A stretch of DNA of 64,000 nt, taken from NCBI RefSeq assembly GCF_000350225.1, contig NW_005179325.1:1-64000 (forward strand). Reading direction: 5' to 3'. Below the pieces are notes generated by a model. It was not told the DNA's origin, ran no database searches, and saw only the letters and a program-made list of their open reading frames with translations. This document shows positions 52,983 through 64,000 of this stretch, one piece after another. The DNA is from Chondrus crispus (Eukaryota > Rhodophyta > Florideophyceae > Gigartinales > Gigartinaceae). A program made the position numbers and the translations under genes. How positions within the stretch are numbered: the first letter of the stretch is position 1; each line of letters opens with the position of its first letter.

Positions 52983-54260
52983 ATGTTTCCTTCATCCCCG
53001 AGCCACTCGAGTGGTGGTACCAAACGCAAGCGCTACGTCGTGGGCTTTTCTTCCACTTCCCACGACCCTCTAAGTCTTCCTTCCATCCCTCGATTACCCC
53101 CTGATCCCCAACATGACGGCTCTGTTGGCCGCATCGATTTCGATCCTAACGCTCCGTCCTCGCGTCGATACCCTGCTGCGTCGGAACTCCACGATAAGGC
53201 CATGCGCCTTAATCCTGAACTTTTTGCTTCCGCTAAATGGTTCTCAGTGATCGGTGTATGCCCCTTCGATGACATTGCTCACTCGTTCGCCGATGGCGCC
53301 GGTATGCTTCCAGGACAAATCTCCCTTCAAGCTATTCGGTCTTACGATTGGTTGGCTCGCATCGCCATTCTTCCCTCCATTCTGTGTCACACTCCGCCTC
53401 GTGGACGTGCAGTGTGATCGACCCGCTTCATGACCGCTGTGTGTGACAGGCTTGAGCTGCCATTGATGCAGGATCTCATCCCTGAGGAATTCGGTTGTGA
53501 CACGTGGCAGTTTCGCACCGAGGGCGGGCGGTCTTACCTCGATAACATGCTGGCCTGGACCTCCGATAACCCCCCTCGAGAAGGTAACCGCCTTTGGTTC
53601 AACCAATGGACCCTCTGGGGCGACTCTATGATGTGGACCAACGCCATAATTCCGGCCAATTTCCGACTTATCAAGCGGGGTACCATCCCCTTCTTTCAGC
53701 ACACAGTGCGCTTCGAACGCCGTATTCGGTCTGACACGGGTTATTTTGTGGCCTACCAGATGTTCGAGGCGCGCGAAATCTCGAGGTCCCATTACCCGAA
53801 TCGTTATCAACGTATTCCGTCGTGGTGGAGCCAATTTGAGGTCTGCCAAGGCTTTCGGGCTGAGCTCGGCCCTGTGTACACGTATTAGGGAAGGTATTTA
53901 CGTGATTCTCGACACGGCCTTTGGGTAGTCTTCCTCACAGAGTGGTATACCAAAGTGGCAGTGACCCTCCTGTGGGAGACCTACGACTGCTGGGGGTTGT
54001 GGTACTTGCCTCCCCAGCTCATCACCCTTATGCGACGTCTCGATTATTCGATTCCCCTGGGCGGTGCTGATGCAGACACCGAACTGCATTCTCTCCTCGA
54101 TAAAATAGAGGAGGTCGATTGGGACTTGATACTGCGTCAAAATTCCTCTCGTTCCTTCGTCCGGCAACGCCCCTCCTTCTCTCCTGGTCGTGCTCGTCGT
54201 GAATGTAGTCGCCAACTCGGTGGCGTTCGGGGTCGTCCCTTCCCGATCTTGCCCTTTTGA
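52983..54260 (+). mobile_element. L3 antisense accessory ORF, decayed
   Basis: Plus-strand coding stretches begin 123 bp from the LTR edge (ATG 52983). Near the start is a basic TKRKR word. Motifs in the same order as in the L1 antisense protein: EGNRLWFNQWTL (L1 GNDYFHMWHL), FLTEW (L1 LLSEW), LPPQLITLMRRL (L1 LSPGLLRLIRL), LLDKIEEVDWDL (L1 LLDFSERLDWSL). The copy is broken in about three places. It shows that the antisense gene predates the split of the two families. Confidence 0.6.
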
Positions 54261-57200
54261 TGGGGTGCCACTCTGGCCACGTAGGCTTCTCAAGCCTATC
54301 AACTAGCCCAGCTCCTTCGCGGCGGGGATGCCGTCGGAATGTCTCCCACGTCCTATCTCGCAAATTCTGCTCGTCAAAGAGCGCTTCAGCTCCTGTCAAT
54401 AAAAAGGGTCATTCTGCTTAACGCCCCTTTTTGTGCCTCATTTTCCTACTAAGTAAGGAAGTCTTCCCGTCTCCATCAACCTCCTTTTCCCTACAAACAG
54501 GCCATGATGTTTGTGAAGATGGGAATTTAATTTTCCCTCACCTCGCGTCATCCTCCAGCGCACCGTCTCTTCGCCTACTCTCCTTTCCTCTTTGTCCTGC
54601 CGTTTTTTTCATCTCAGCAAGTGACTCGATCTGTTGAGCTTGAGCTTGGCCGTCTTGCTTGCATCCGTGTTTCTGCACGGATCGAAGTGGGTGTGAAGTT
54701 CCTGGTCCTCAGGGCTTCGCGCCACTATCAATTTGTCCAAACGAGAGGTACTCTCAGTAATTGCACATAGTCTCTCAGACGTCATCGCCGACGTTCGTCT
54801 CGTTTTCGGATCCAGAGGATCAACTCTCATCATCATGCATCCCATTTGTCCGTTGGGATCGTTCCTTTCGTACTTCAACACTCGGCCTGGAGACTCCAGG
54901 CTCCACACCAAGCTGCATTACATTCTCCTCCTTGGATGACGATCAGACCCTGTCCACCTCGTGAGAGATTATTTCTCACAACGAGCTCCGGTTGACTTCA
55001 TGTGGGTGCTCCCATCGGACGTTTTCGTCATGTGATGACCGTGAGCTGATCCTAATCGAAACGTATGCCTCTCAAAACCACTAGCCCTTGGTACACGTGG
55101 ACACGATAACCGCATCTGTAACCGGGGCTCGAACCGTTAACTGTCTACCAAGGACTTTTCCGAACCTCTCAAGTCCTCCTCACGCATCGCATCGTCTTAC
55201 GGCTGGCACCAACCACGCTCTTCAATTTCGTCGCCGATTGGCGCTTTGGGACGAGCAGGTTCCTTCACCAAAGTTATTCCCAATACCCTTCTGTCTCCAG
55301 CTGTCCGGCTGATCTCGTACCGTCTGACAAGAAATCTCTTTCACGCACTGCACGGCGGTTTCCTGATGCTGTGCAGCCTTCCTCACCAACACTTCGACTA
55401 CCCCCCGGGTGTTAAAGAGTGAATTACCCAGCTCAATCACCCGTTCCCCGTTCGAAAACATACGGCAAACATTCTCGAGAAAGTACCGATTCGTTGCGTC
55501 GTGGGCGTCAGCGCTTGGATCTTCCACCCTTGACTCCTCCTCTTCCTCACAGTTCACACGTCCCGAAATCCTCCTCTTCATGTAGCGTACACCCTGAAAT
55601 CCTCCTCCTGAAGTAACACTGTCTTTTCATCCTCTTCTTTGGTGCTCTCATTTTCGCCCTCACCCATGCAGCACATGACTCATTTTCCCTCTCTTATTCT
55701 CCCCTGCTCTTCTCCCTCTTGTTGGTCGATCCACGCACCGACGTCTTCCATTTCCTTCTGTCACAACGCTTCCCGCTTGTTCAGGGATACGGATAAACTT
55801 TCGAATCTCCATTTTTTTGTGGCTTGTTGGCGTACGGAACAGCGCGTGCGATGATACCGTCATATTCGTAAGATCGTGACTCTTGTTGGTCTGCGCCGCG
55901 TCATGCCTCTTCATCGTGAGTTACCGGCTAGTAAGAGTCTGTGCGGCGGCGCGCGTTCTCTAGGTCACAATACAAAAAAGACAAACAGAAAGAAAGAAAG
56001 GAAAACAAGCAGTAGTTGATCGTCGGTGATCAGTGGGTGTGTGTGGCGCGCGCGTTGGGAAAACTACGCGAGGGTCAGAGTTCATCGGAACCGAGAGGCT
56101 TATCGATATCTTCAGTTAAGCTGTGCTTCTTCGATTCGCCGTATCATTGCAGACAGTAGGGTCCCTCTGCCCTCGCTTGTGAATACAGCCGACGACTGAC
56201 GTCGCTCCCTTTTTTGACATCCCGCACGGGACGGGCACGCTCCACTTTTTCCTGCCGGTATTTTCGCGTGGCAGGGGGGGTACGGACTTGTATGCGCTGT
56301 TTGCACCCCTCTTTTTTTGTCTAAGTACCCGGCGCCTCGTGCGCTCCATCCGACATGCCTTCCTAAATTTTGCTTCAAAATTCCCGATGTGGTTCTGTGT
56401 TCCACTTGGGCATCGCGACACTTTTCGATCTGCACGGGGGGCTGTTGCGGTGTACTCGGGGGTGTCTGGAAGTAACACCCCCTCGAATTAAACTCCGGGA
56501 TGTCCCGCGGCTTACGCGATGGGCCATCCAACGACAACTGCCTGCCCTTCGGACTCTCCCCTCGCATCGTGGTGCATCTCTTCATCCTCAAGAGGTACGC
56601 CTCCCACGCCTCCGACACTCGTTCCTGCCAATACCTCAGCCTCGTCGCACATCTCATCATTCACTTCCTCCGGCTTCGCCTTGCCCGCACGCGCATGCAC
56701 ATCAGCTACATCCTTTGGACATCTTCTCCCTCCACTCGAAGGTAACCCACTCGTCCGTCTGACGCGCCGCCGTGTCCACCGTGGAGAACAGTAGTCTGTT
56801 CCTCCTTTCCCTGTTGCCCCCCACAGTATCAGCGAGAATAGCCAACTTGCGCGGGATATTCGGGTGTATAGCATTCGCGACCGACACAACGTAATCGGTA
56901 GGCCTACACACGCGAATGCAGAACCACGCTTGTTCCTTCACTTACCCCCTTTCAAATGCGTTCCGCTCTCCCATTTATGCCGCCGTCTGGTTGCCACCAG
57001 ACACTTCCTCAATCACACACAGTCCTTCAACCAGCCGTCGGCCATTTCAGCGCTTCCCCAACGACAGGAAGTACGCCCCTCCGGGAAGCTCTGCCTTAGT
57101 CTCATCGTCGTGCACGGTCACTCGTAGACCACGCGTCTTCCGGACTCCGTCCCGCCTCACGGCGTTCGACACATATATATATATTTTTCTAATCTAACTA

Positions 57201-57889
57201 ATGTCACCTGGTTTGCCATCAACGTCGTGCATCCATTTTCCTTTTCTTTTCTTGTAAGTGGACGACTTGGTTCACCTCCCTCATTCTCTTAGGTGCCCCG
57301 GACGTTGCCCGGGGCTGTGTCTTCGACATCAAAAAAACAAAAAACAACAAAACTGAAGCGAAGAAAAGGAAAAGAAAAGAGAGGTCTTCGTTATGACCCG
57401 GTGAGTATCCCGCGACGCGGGCGTCGGCCGTAATCTTGTCAAAGGCGGAATTGATCTCGAAGATTATCGCCTCTTCAATGTCCTCCTTGGCCTCCTCATA
57501 GACTTGCTGACCGACCTCCGCGGTGCGGGGTCGTGTCCCCAACGTCTCAAAAATAAAATAAAATAGAACAACACAAAAGCAATCACAAATAAAACAAAAA
57601 GGAGACCGAACAGTTATGAAGGTAAGAGTGAAAAAGGTGGATTATCCAGTCCATGTCCCCGTTCTTCCAGCATTCTTTCTTCGCTTGGCACCCCGTTACG
57701 CGACTTCCGACCTGAGTATCTCATCACGAAGCTCATCCTACTCGTGTGCGCGCTGCTCTACTTGCGGGCGGATGTCTGAAGGCCCCTCACCTGGTTCGTT
57801 CCATCTCATCGTTCCCCTTTTCTTGACCCTCAGGTCGGCTCGCTCTGCCCAGTGCGGATTACCGCACTGACACTGACATGTGAAATTCT
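54261..57889. other. L3 spacer, no recognised gene
   Basis: CT-rich plus strand with many short ORFs and no known domain. A hairpin AAAAAGGG...CCCCTTTTT with an AATAAA word lies at about 54398-54432, shortly after the antisense ORF. Simple repeats include (GAAA)n at about 55984-56000 and (AT)n at about 57174-57186. The A/B unit array of L1 is not recognisable here. Confidence 0.4.
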
Positions 57890-58118
57890 TGGTTACCACT
57901 ATCCTGATTGCGCTTGCACGACCTGCGCGGGCAAGGATAATCTTTTCCGTCGGAAATACGTGACGGCCGCGCTGCGGGGCAATTGCTCAATGGGTTCCCA
58001 CGTTGCGTCCTTGAGGGTATACCCATACCATCTCACTTTGAGAATTTATTTCTCCCCGTCGTAGCCGTGGTCCACGATCTTGTCGATCACATACTCCTGA
58101 CTCCCGGCTCCTTCTTCC
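57890..58118 (-). mobile_element. L3 chromodomain
   Basis: The minus strand shows QEYVIDKIVDHGYDGEK, then VRWYGYTLKDATWEP, the classic chromovirus chromodomain pattern, directly left of the L2 solo LTR. Confidence 0.8.
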
Positions 58119-58773
58119 TGTAGCATAAACACCCCCAGCGATAGGGGTCTATGCACAGTTCGACCGAGACCCCGTCCGATCAGGAAGACGGGGGTGAAGC
58201 AGGACACCAGCTAACGGCACCGGGCAGCGGGCCGGAGTAGCGTTGTAGAGCGGGAACGGGGAGGACGCCGGTACGCGCGAGCGGTTCGACGCCTCGACGC
58301 CCCGGCGCGGTACTGGGTAACAATCCAGTACCGACGGGCGGAGGCGGAGCCGGCTCGTGGGCGTACCGCGCGCGTCCTCAACCCGCGCTCGGTGCCGCTC
58401 TAAGGTAGTTAGCGAGCGCTACTTTCGAATAAGCGGGAAGTCGGCCCTTGACGGTCGGTGGGTGACAAGTCCGTGCTTGTCCTCCTCCCCCCGCCGCCGG
58501 TCCGCTCCATATTTAATGTACATAATAACCTATCATAGTAGTACAGTACCGATGTACTGTAGCGGTCGGGCGACACTCTAATACTGTCAGCCATCGGGGC
58601 TGACAGTACACGTGTGCGCGCTCTTTGGTCCCGCGCGTACACGTGTACACGTGCGCCCCCTGTACTCGGGGGTACACGTGGTAGTACTGTAGGGCATCGA
58701 GCCCTACAGTAACCGATCCGATTCTGAGTTGATCTAATCTAAAATAAAGCCCCCAGGGGGGGGTTATACTACA
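58119..58773 (-). repeat. solo LTR of family L2 inside L3 pol
   Basis: 655 bp, TGTAGCATAAACACCCCC to GGGTTATACTACA. It is flanked by CTTCC on both sides (58114-58118 and 58774-58778), a 5-bp target duplication, so it is a solo LTR and not the 3' LTR of the neighbouring pol. It holds a series of short hairpins (CTGTCAGCC..GGCTGACAG, TACACGTG pairs, CTGTAGGGC..GCCCTACAG) and is the reverse of the LTR at 61471-62172. Confidence 0.85.
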
Positions 58774-60166
58774 CTTCCTGCATGTCCAACTGTCCGTCCC
58801 CCTTCCGAAGAGCCAGCGATTCATCCTCATCCTGCTCTTCCGAACCTCCCGTCTCTTGTAGATCGGGTGGGGTGCTCGTAGCTTCCTGATTTATCAACGG
58901 TCCGTCATCCATCCTATCCTTCGCTTGCGCGGCGGGTTCTTCTCGTTCCCCTTCTCGGTTGAGGAATTGTAGCGCTTGTCGTAGCCCGACTATCGGCGGG
59001 TAGTCCATGGGACTAGGGGCTAATTCGACTCTATCTCGCGACAGGCGCTCTTCCTGGTCGCCGAGGGAAATGACGAGTGTATTCTCAGTTGACTCCTTCA
59101 CTTGATATGGACCCGTAGCCACTTGTGCCAACTTATGTTTCGGCTCGGTGGCCGTGCCTTGTTCTTTCCGAAGGAATACGTATGATCTTGAAGCGATGTC
59201 ATACTTCGACTTGCGGAGCCTTGCGTCGAAATTTCGCTTGTAGCGTGCCTGTTCTCTGCGCAGACTCTTATCGGCACTTCTCATCGAGCTGTCCAACCAC
59301 GACTGCCATTTCAGGTAGTACGCTCGATTCGAGCTAAATCTTTCCAAACTTGGCTGTGCTTGTAACGCAATGCTTCTCGGCGCCCGGGCTAACACCAGCT
59401 CGAAGGGCGCGATGTTCGTAGTTCGATGAACTTGCGTGTTGTATGCGAACGTCACGGCGTCGCTAAATAGGTCCCAGTCCTTGGGATGCTCTCCAACATA
59501 TTTTCGCAACGCGGAAGTCAGCGTGCGGTTAAACCTCTCAACTTGGCCGTTGGCTTGCGGGTGGTATGTAGTCGTGAACAAATTGCGTATGCCGAAAATT
59601 CGACAGTCGTTCTGAAAGAACCGGGCCGTGAATTGTGTTCCATTGTCGGACAGCAGCTTGACCGGCGGTCCGTACACGAATACCCAATGGTGAACGAAGG
59701 CTTGTGCGATGTGCGCAGCTGATATCTTCTTCAACGGTACGGTTCGTACCAGTTTGGAGTATCGATCGCTGATCACGAGAATATACCGATTTCCACGTTT
59801 AGTTGTAATTAGCTCGCCGAGGATGTCGATGGTGACAAACTCCAGCGGAGCTTTGGGCGTGAACAGCTTAATTTCCTTCGTGTTTCTTCTTAACTTCACC
59901 CCTTCCCGCGCGCATGCGGCGCAATTCTTCGCGACTGCGTAGCAGTCTAGGGCAATCGTAAACCAGTAGAAATATCTTGTCAATGTCTTGTAAAGTTTCC
60001 TGCCTCCCGGGTGGCCTGCCAATTTTGCGTAGTGGCTTAACCCTAGGACGCGGTCCCTTAACGATTGTGGTATCACCACTTGTACAAACTCCGCCGCGGT
60101 ACCGCATAGAGTTCCTTCGAGTTCCTCGGTCTCCATGCTGAACGTTCTCACCTTTCCGGCGTCCAT
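58774..60166 (-). mobile_element. L3 integrase
   Basis: The minus strand has the zinc-binding HHCC region (LSHYAKLAGHPGGRK ... CAAC), then the catalytic core with TIDILGEL, LLSDNGTQFTARFFQ and TTYHPQANGQVERFNRTL, then the C-terminal barrel (GPYQVKES). Acidic tail just before the solo LTR. Confidence 0.85.
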
Positions 60167-60174
60167 TTCTTCCT

Positions 60175-60858
60175 TTATGCGATTGCAGAAGGGGTCGACG
60201 GCTTGCTCGCGAATGAACTCCTCCGAAGTGACAGCTTGGAATTGATCGAGGCGATCGGAGGCGGGCCCCCCTCAACAGCGAGGATGTCGTCTAACGCGTC
60301 AAAACTGTCCTCGTCCTCCACTGTTCCCTCGGCCGGTTCGGCCATCAAGCATGGAATTTCGTCGTCGATTTCGTCGACGGTTTCTCCAGCGGTCCGTAAT
60401 CTTGACAGGGCATCAGCTTGGCTGTTAGCCTTGCCCTTCTTGTACTTGATTTCGAAATCAAATTCCGAGAGGCGTAGCCTCCATCGGGTTAATCTCCCGC
60501 TGGGGTCGGTTACGTTCATCAACCACCTCAATGAGGCATGGTCGGTATGCACAATGAAGTGCTCGCCATATAGATATGGTCTTAGAGTCTGTACGGCCCA
60601 AATTACCGCTAGACATTCTTTTTCTGATACAGAATAGTTTCTCTCGGCTGCGGCTAACGTTCTTGAAAAGAACCCGATGGGTTTACGTTGCGCATCCGGA
60701 TGCATTTGAAATAATGCAGCGCCGATTTGATAGTCGCTTGCATCGGTGTCTACCGAGTATGGTATGTCCTTCTTTGGCAGCGCAAACGCCGTTGGCGCCA
60801 AGATAGCGTCTTTGAGCTTGTGAAAAGCTTTTTCGCAAGGTTCGTCGAATCCTTCCAA
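60175..60858 (-). mobile_element. L3 RNase H
   Basis: The minus strand shows DTDASDYQIGAALFQ, PIGFFSRTLAAAERNYSVSE, KECLAVIWAVQTLRPYLYG and HTDHASLRWLMN, the Ty3/gypsy RNase H pattern. Confidence 0.85.
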
Positions 60859-61470
60859 CTAGACCGGCTGTCCCTTCTTCAGTAGTTGGTTTAGATGATG
60901 CGAAATTTTCGCATAATGCGGAACGAATCTGCGGTAGACATTACAAAGTCCCAAGAAGCTCCTGAGCTGGGTCTGCGTTTGAGGGTACCTCACTTGTTCC
61001 AGTGCGGCGGTTCGCGCGGTGTCAAATTCCAATGTACCTGGCCGAACGACATGGCCCAGGTACTTGATCTTTTCGACGAAAAATTCGCACTTGCTAAGCT
61101 TGAGCTTCACAGCTGCCTTTTCCAATACAGACAGTATTTCGTCAACGCGGACGACGTGCTCCTCCCAGGATTTGCTGAAGATGATGATATCATCTAGATA
61201 TACCAGACAGCATTTCCAGCGGAACGGAGAGAGCAGGATGTCCATGGCTCTCTGAAACGTCGCTGGCGCGTTGGTAAGCCCGAAGGGCATTCTTGAACAA
61301 CGGTAGAGACCTGAGTGACACGAAAGAGCTGTCTTGTCGCGGGCCGCTTCCGGAATAGGCATCTGCAAATACCCTGAAATCGCGTCCAACGCGGAAAACA
61401 CCTTGGTGTCTCCCAACGAGTCCAGACACTGATCCATGCGCGGCGAAGGGTACGTGTCCTTCACCGTTAC
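60859..61470 (-). mobile_element. L3 reverse transcriptase, C-terminal two thirds
   Basis: The minus strand shows DTYPSPRMDQCLDSLGD, MPFGLTNAPATFQRAMD, YLDDIIIFSKSWEEH, YLGHVVRPGTLEFD and FLGLCNVYRRFVPHYAKI. The sequence is cut at 61470/61471 by the L2 element. Confidence 0.9.
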
Positions 61471-62172
61471 TGTAGTATAACCCCCCCCCCTGGGGGTTTA
61501 AATTAGATTAGATCAAGAACTAGATCAGCTACTGTAGAGCGTCGAGCTCTACAGTACCACCGCGCGTGTCCACGTGTACACCACGGGGACAAGGGACTTG
61601 CGCATACACGTGCACACGTGTACAGCGCGCGAACGAAGCGCGCACGCACCACGAGTGATACGTGTACTGTCAGCCTCGACATAGCTGACAGTATTACAGT
61701 GCAGGCCGACCTGCACTACAGTAGCCCACTACAGTACCACGGTACTGTAGTGTTATGATAGAGTGTTTTGTATATTAAATATGGAGCGGACCGACGGCGG
61801 CGGAAGGGGACAAGCACGGGCTTGTCCTCAACCGACCGCCAAGGTCAGTCCACCCAGCTTATTCTAAACGTCGCCTTCGCTCTTCGCGCGCGTTTAGTCG
61901 GAGCCGAGCCGGAGTGGACGCGCAGCACGCGAGCGAGCACGGAACCGCCTCCGCCCGTCAGCACTGGTACGTCACCCAGTGCTGCTCCGGGGCGTCGAGG
62001 CGTCGATCCGCTCGTGCGTGCGCGCGTCCCTGCTCGCTCCCGCTCTACCACCGCTACCCGGGCCCGACCCCGGTTCCGTAGCTGGTTGGCCCGCTTCACC
62101 CCTTCTCCGATCCGGGGTCTACAGGTCGAACTGCGCATACACCTCCAGTCGTCTGGGGGTGTTTATGCTACA
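61471..62172 (+). repeat. L2 5' LTR
   Basis: 702 bp, TGTAGTATAACCCCC to GTGTTTATGCTACA. Same family as the solo LTRs at 42.3 and 58.1 kb. Rich in short hairpins: GAGCGTCGAGCTC, CTGTCAGCC..GCTGACAG, ACACGTGCACACGTGT, GCAGGCCGACCTGC. Confidence 0.9.
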
Positions 62173-62173
62173 G

Positions 62174-62188
62174 TGGTCTCCCGACCTA
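62174..62188 (+). other. L2 primer binding site (candidate)
   Basis: TGGTCTCCCGACC begins one base after the LTR, as expected opposite a tRNA 3' CCA. The tRNA was not identified. Confidence 0.6.
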
Positions 62189-62248
62189 GAAGACCCCGAG
62201 ATCTTTCCGAGAAGACTTTCTTTTTCCTCCGCGTCCGTACGCGTTGAG

Positions 62249-64000
62249 ATGAGTCAAGAATACGCCACCTCGATCCGGTCCGAACCGGCGGATCCGAGGG
62301 CGGCCGCTATGCACGCACCATCACCGCCGTTCGGCGACGGCGACGCTGGTCTCCGAGACCGCGAACCGTCGCCCGAGTCCCCCGAAGGACAAGCGGCTGC
62401 GATGTTCGATCGCATAGCTGACTACATTGAGGAAGTCCGTACTTCACTCCGTATAGACGTGACGGACGCCGTCTACTCGCGATGTATGGACGAGCTTCGC
62501 TCCCTACGTGAAGGGAGGTTCGATCGAGTCAGCCAGTCCTTGGAGAATCTCCGAGCACTAGTCGACGAGTTACACTCGCGACTGGTGCTCGTCGAAGACT
62601 CACGCCTCGCACAGCCCGTACTGCACGGGCAAGGTCGCCCCACGAGGCCGACCTCGACGAGACGTCCCGACGATCGACCGTCCCCGTCAGCAGAGCAGTT
62701 GGGTGCGTTCGCGCACCTCTCCGCCGAGCTCAACGCTACGCGACAGCGTGCTCGTGACATGGAACGGACCATGGCCGCAAGGCTGCCCGGTGCCCCCACG
62801 AGAGGGCCCGGTGGTGCCGTACCTCCGAGCGCCGTCGCTCCGGAAGGTTGGCGTCCGACTGGCGCCGACGCCAGTCGGACTGCGGAAGGAAACCGTCCTC
62901 CGATGGGCGCGAATCTCGCGTCCGAGACCCAAGCATTGCCGCCTATCCCCGTAAGTAGGCGGCAGATGGACCGCGTATCGTACGCGGACGAACAGGACCG
63001 TGGAGGAGCCGCCCGCGGATCCGGAGAACCGATGTTCTCCGTCGATCCCCGCTGGGGCGGCTACCCGCCGGCGAGTTATGCCGAGCATCCAGGTCCGGTA
63101 GACGTCCGTACGCTACCGGTTACCTCCTTCGGCACGCTAGGTCCCGCCGAACCCGGGCTCGAGCCGGTGCATACGATGATCCAAGAGTTCAGCGCCGTCG
63201 CTGACTATCGTATGTACCGCTTGGATAACACCTCGAGGCTCGTCACCTCGGGTGACGCGGGACGGATCGCGAAGTACGTCCAACGCTGCCGTGGGATCCG
63301 TCCCACGATGAGGAGCTTTGACGGTACGGACCCGATCCAGCTCCTACCGTTCTTGAAGGATATTCGGATAACCTTCAACTCGCAACACCTGACCGAAGGT
63401 GTTGCCGTGAGAGTCCTCGCGCACTTCTTAGAGCGCGACGCGGAGCGCCTGTATACGAGTTATACGATGCGTGGCCTCCGCGCCGGCCAACTACACGACG
63501 ACGTGAGTTGGCCGGGGCTCGTGAACCAGTTCCTGAAACGCTACCTAACCGACGACGTGTTAGGTGAAGCGTACGACGCTGTCGCGACGGCGCGACAGCA
63601 ATCTCATGAAACGGAGAGCACGTTCGCGGACCGGCTCGAAACGGCCGCGTTCCGGTGCACGGCAGTGTTCTCCGAACAGTCCCTCGCGCACTACTTCGTG
63701 CGGGGACTCGCTCCTGCGACCCGTGCCGCAGTTTCGGAGACAGTGCAGCGGCTGCCGAGCCGCCAGAAGACCGATCTTCCGACCATCCGCCGTATCGCAA
63801 CGGCAGAAGGAACCACTTACCGCGCTCGACGCGGTTTACCTCTGCCGGATTCGAAACCGGCAGGGAGGGCTGGCAGGACTACGAAGTCCGCCGCAACAAG
63901 TTCGCCCGCCTCTACCCTCCATGTCGGGGAGGATGAGTGGCAGGCCGACCCTGTCCTCATTACGCAAGGAGCAGGGCCGGTAGGGGGTCGACCCCCTTCA
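62249..64000 (+). mobile_element. L2 gag (open to window edge, 584 codons)
   Basis: The frame from ATG 62249 has no stop to 64000. The first 60 residues are Pro/Glu/Asp-rich. A probable coiled coil (IADYIEEVRTSLRIDV ... LENLRALVDELHSRLVL) spans about 55-120; a disordered Pro/Arg/Gly part about 130-290. A Retrotrans_gag-type capsid region is at about 345-520 (MRSFDGTDPIQLLPFLKDI, WPGLVNQFLKRYL, FADRLETAAFRC, HYFVRGLAPATRAAV). Arrangement and capsid motifs parallel L1 gag. The CCHC knuckle and pol would lie beyond the window. Confidence 0.85.

Larger units (their letters stand above)
52861..61470 (-). mobile_element. Ty3/gypsy chromovirus 'L3', older, incomplete in window
   Basis: Same layout as L1 from the 3' LTR inward: purine tract, plus-strand accessory ORF remnant, non-coding spacer, chromodomain, integrase, RNase H, RT. 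The distance from LTR to chromodomain is about 5.0 kb, against 4.85 kb in L1. Its pol is interrupted by a solo L2 LTR (58119-58773) and then by an L2 element at 61471; gag and the 5' LTR lie beyond the window. It is broken in about half a dozen places and clearly older than L1. Confidence 0.8.
61471..64000 (+). mobile_element. Ty3/gypsy element of family L2, 5' part, runs off the window
   Basis: 5' LTR, primer binding site and gag, inserted into the RT of L3 in the opposite orientation. Bases 61466-61470 (GTTAC) are the expected left target duplication; the right one is outside. Gag is open throughout, so the copy looks whole as far as seen. Confidence 0.9.

Noticed and set aside
58119-62172. 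The two L2 LTRs as inverted ends of one DNA transposon
   Set aside because: They lie in opposite orientation because of two separate insertions; the left has its own CTTCC duplication and the right leads into its own PBS and gag.

Overview
The window looks like nuclear DNA of a eukaryote with a transposon-crowded genome. Its one convincing host-type gene is an intron-free ORF of 648 codons for a glycosylated membrane protein. Almost everything else recognisable is LTR retrotransposons, DIRS-like remnants, DNA transposons (piggyBac-like, Tigger/pogo-like and an unnamed large family) and small inverted-repeat elements. The compact intronless gene and the Ty3/gypsy-heavy mix fit a multicellular red alga (a florideophyte such as Chondrus). 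That is an inference; no rRNA or marker gene is present to test it. A run of 100 N (20289-20388) marks an assembly gap.

Layout. 1-3.6 kb: tail of a small pogo-type element, then a piggyBac-like transposon whose transposase is interrupted by a single stop. 3.6-11.8 kb: small inverted-repeat elements, simple repeats and no convincing gene. 11.8-13.8 kb: the membrane-protein gene on the minus strand. 13.9-18.3 kb: two strong hairpins, a tandem repeat, a possible HTH-protein ORF and a possible solo LTR. 18.3-22.9 kb: gap-broken Ty3/gypsy RT remnant. 22,968-40,818: one DNA transposon (here 'F') flanked by CTAG, coding on the minus strand for a large transposase-like protein with a PD-(D/E)XK-like nuclease part. 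It is split by a young, nearly whole chromovirus (here 'L1', 25,900-38,692) with 590-bp LTRs and an AACCC target duplication.

40.9-48.6 kb: a nested stack. A DIRS-like remnant holds a solo LTR of a second family ('L2'), which in turn holds a CTAG-flanked piggyBac-like element ('E') and a Tigger element. 48.6-49.7 kb: an L2 LTR fragment holding a solo LTR of the L1 family with TTGCT duplications. 49.7-52 kb: nothing recognised. 52-61.47 kb: an older chromovirus ('L3', minus strand) with a solo L2 LTR inside its pol. 61,471 to the end: the 5' part of an L2 element on the plus strand, inserted into L3's RT; its gag ORF runs off the window.

The most interesting shared feature is an accessory ORF on the strand opposite gag-pol, between pol and the 3' LTR, in both L1 (intact, up to 837 codons from its first ATG) and L3 (decayed). 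The two proteins share short motifs in the same order, so the antisense gene appears to be a conserved part of these chromoviruses. In L1 it is separated from pol by a 2.2-kb array of duplicated units, each ending in a hairpin. A second theme is that two unrelated-looking DNA transposon families (piggyBac-like and F) are flanked by CTAG and carry paired palindromes just inside their ends.
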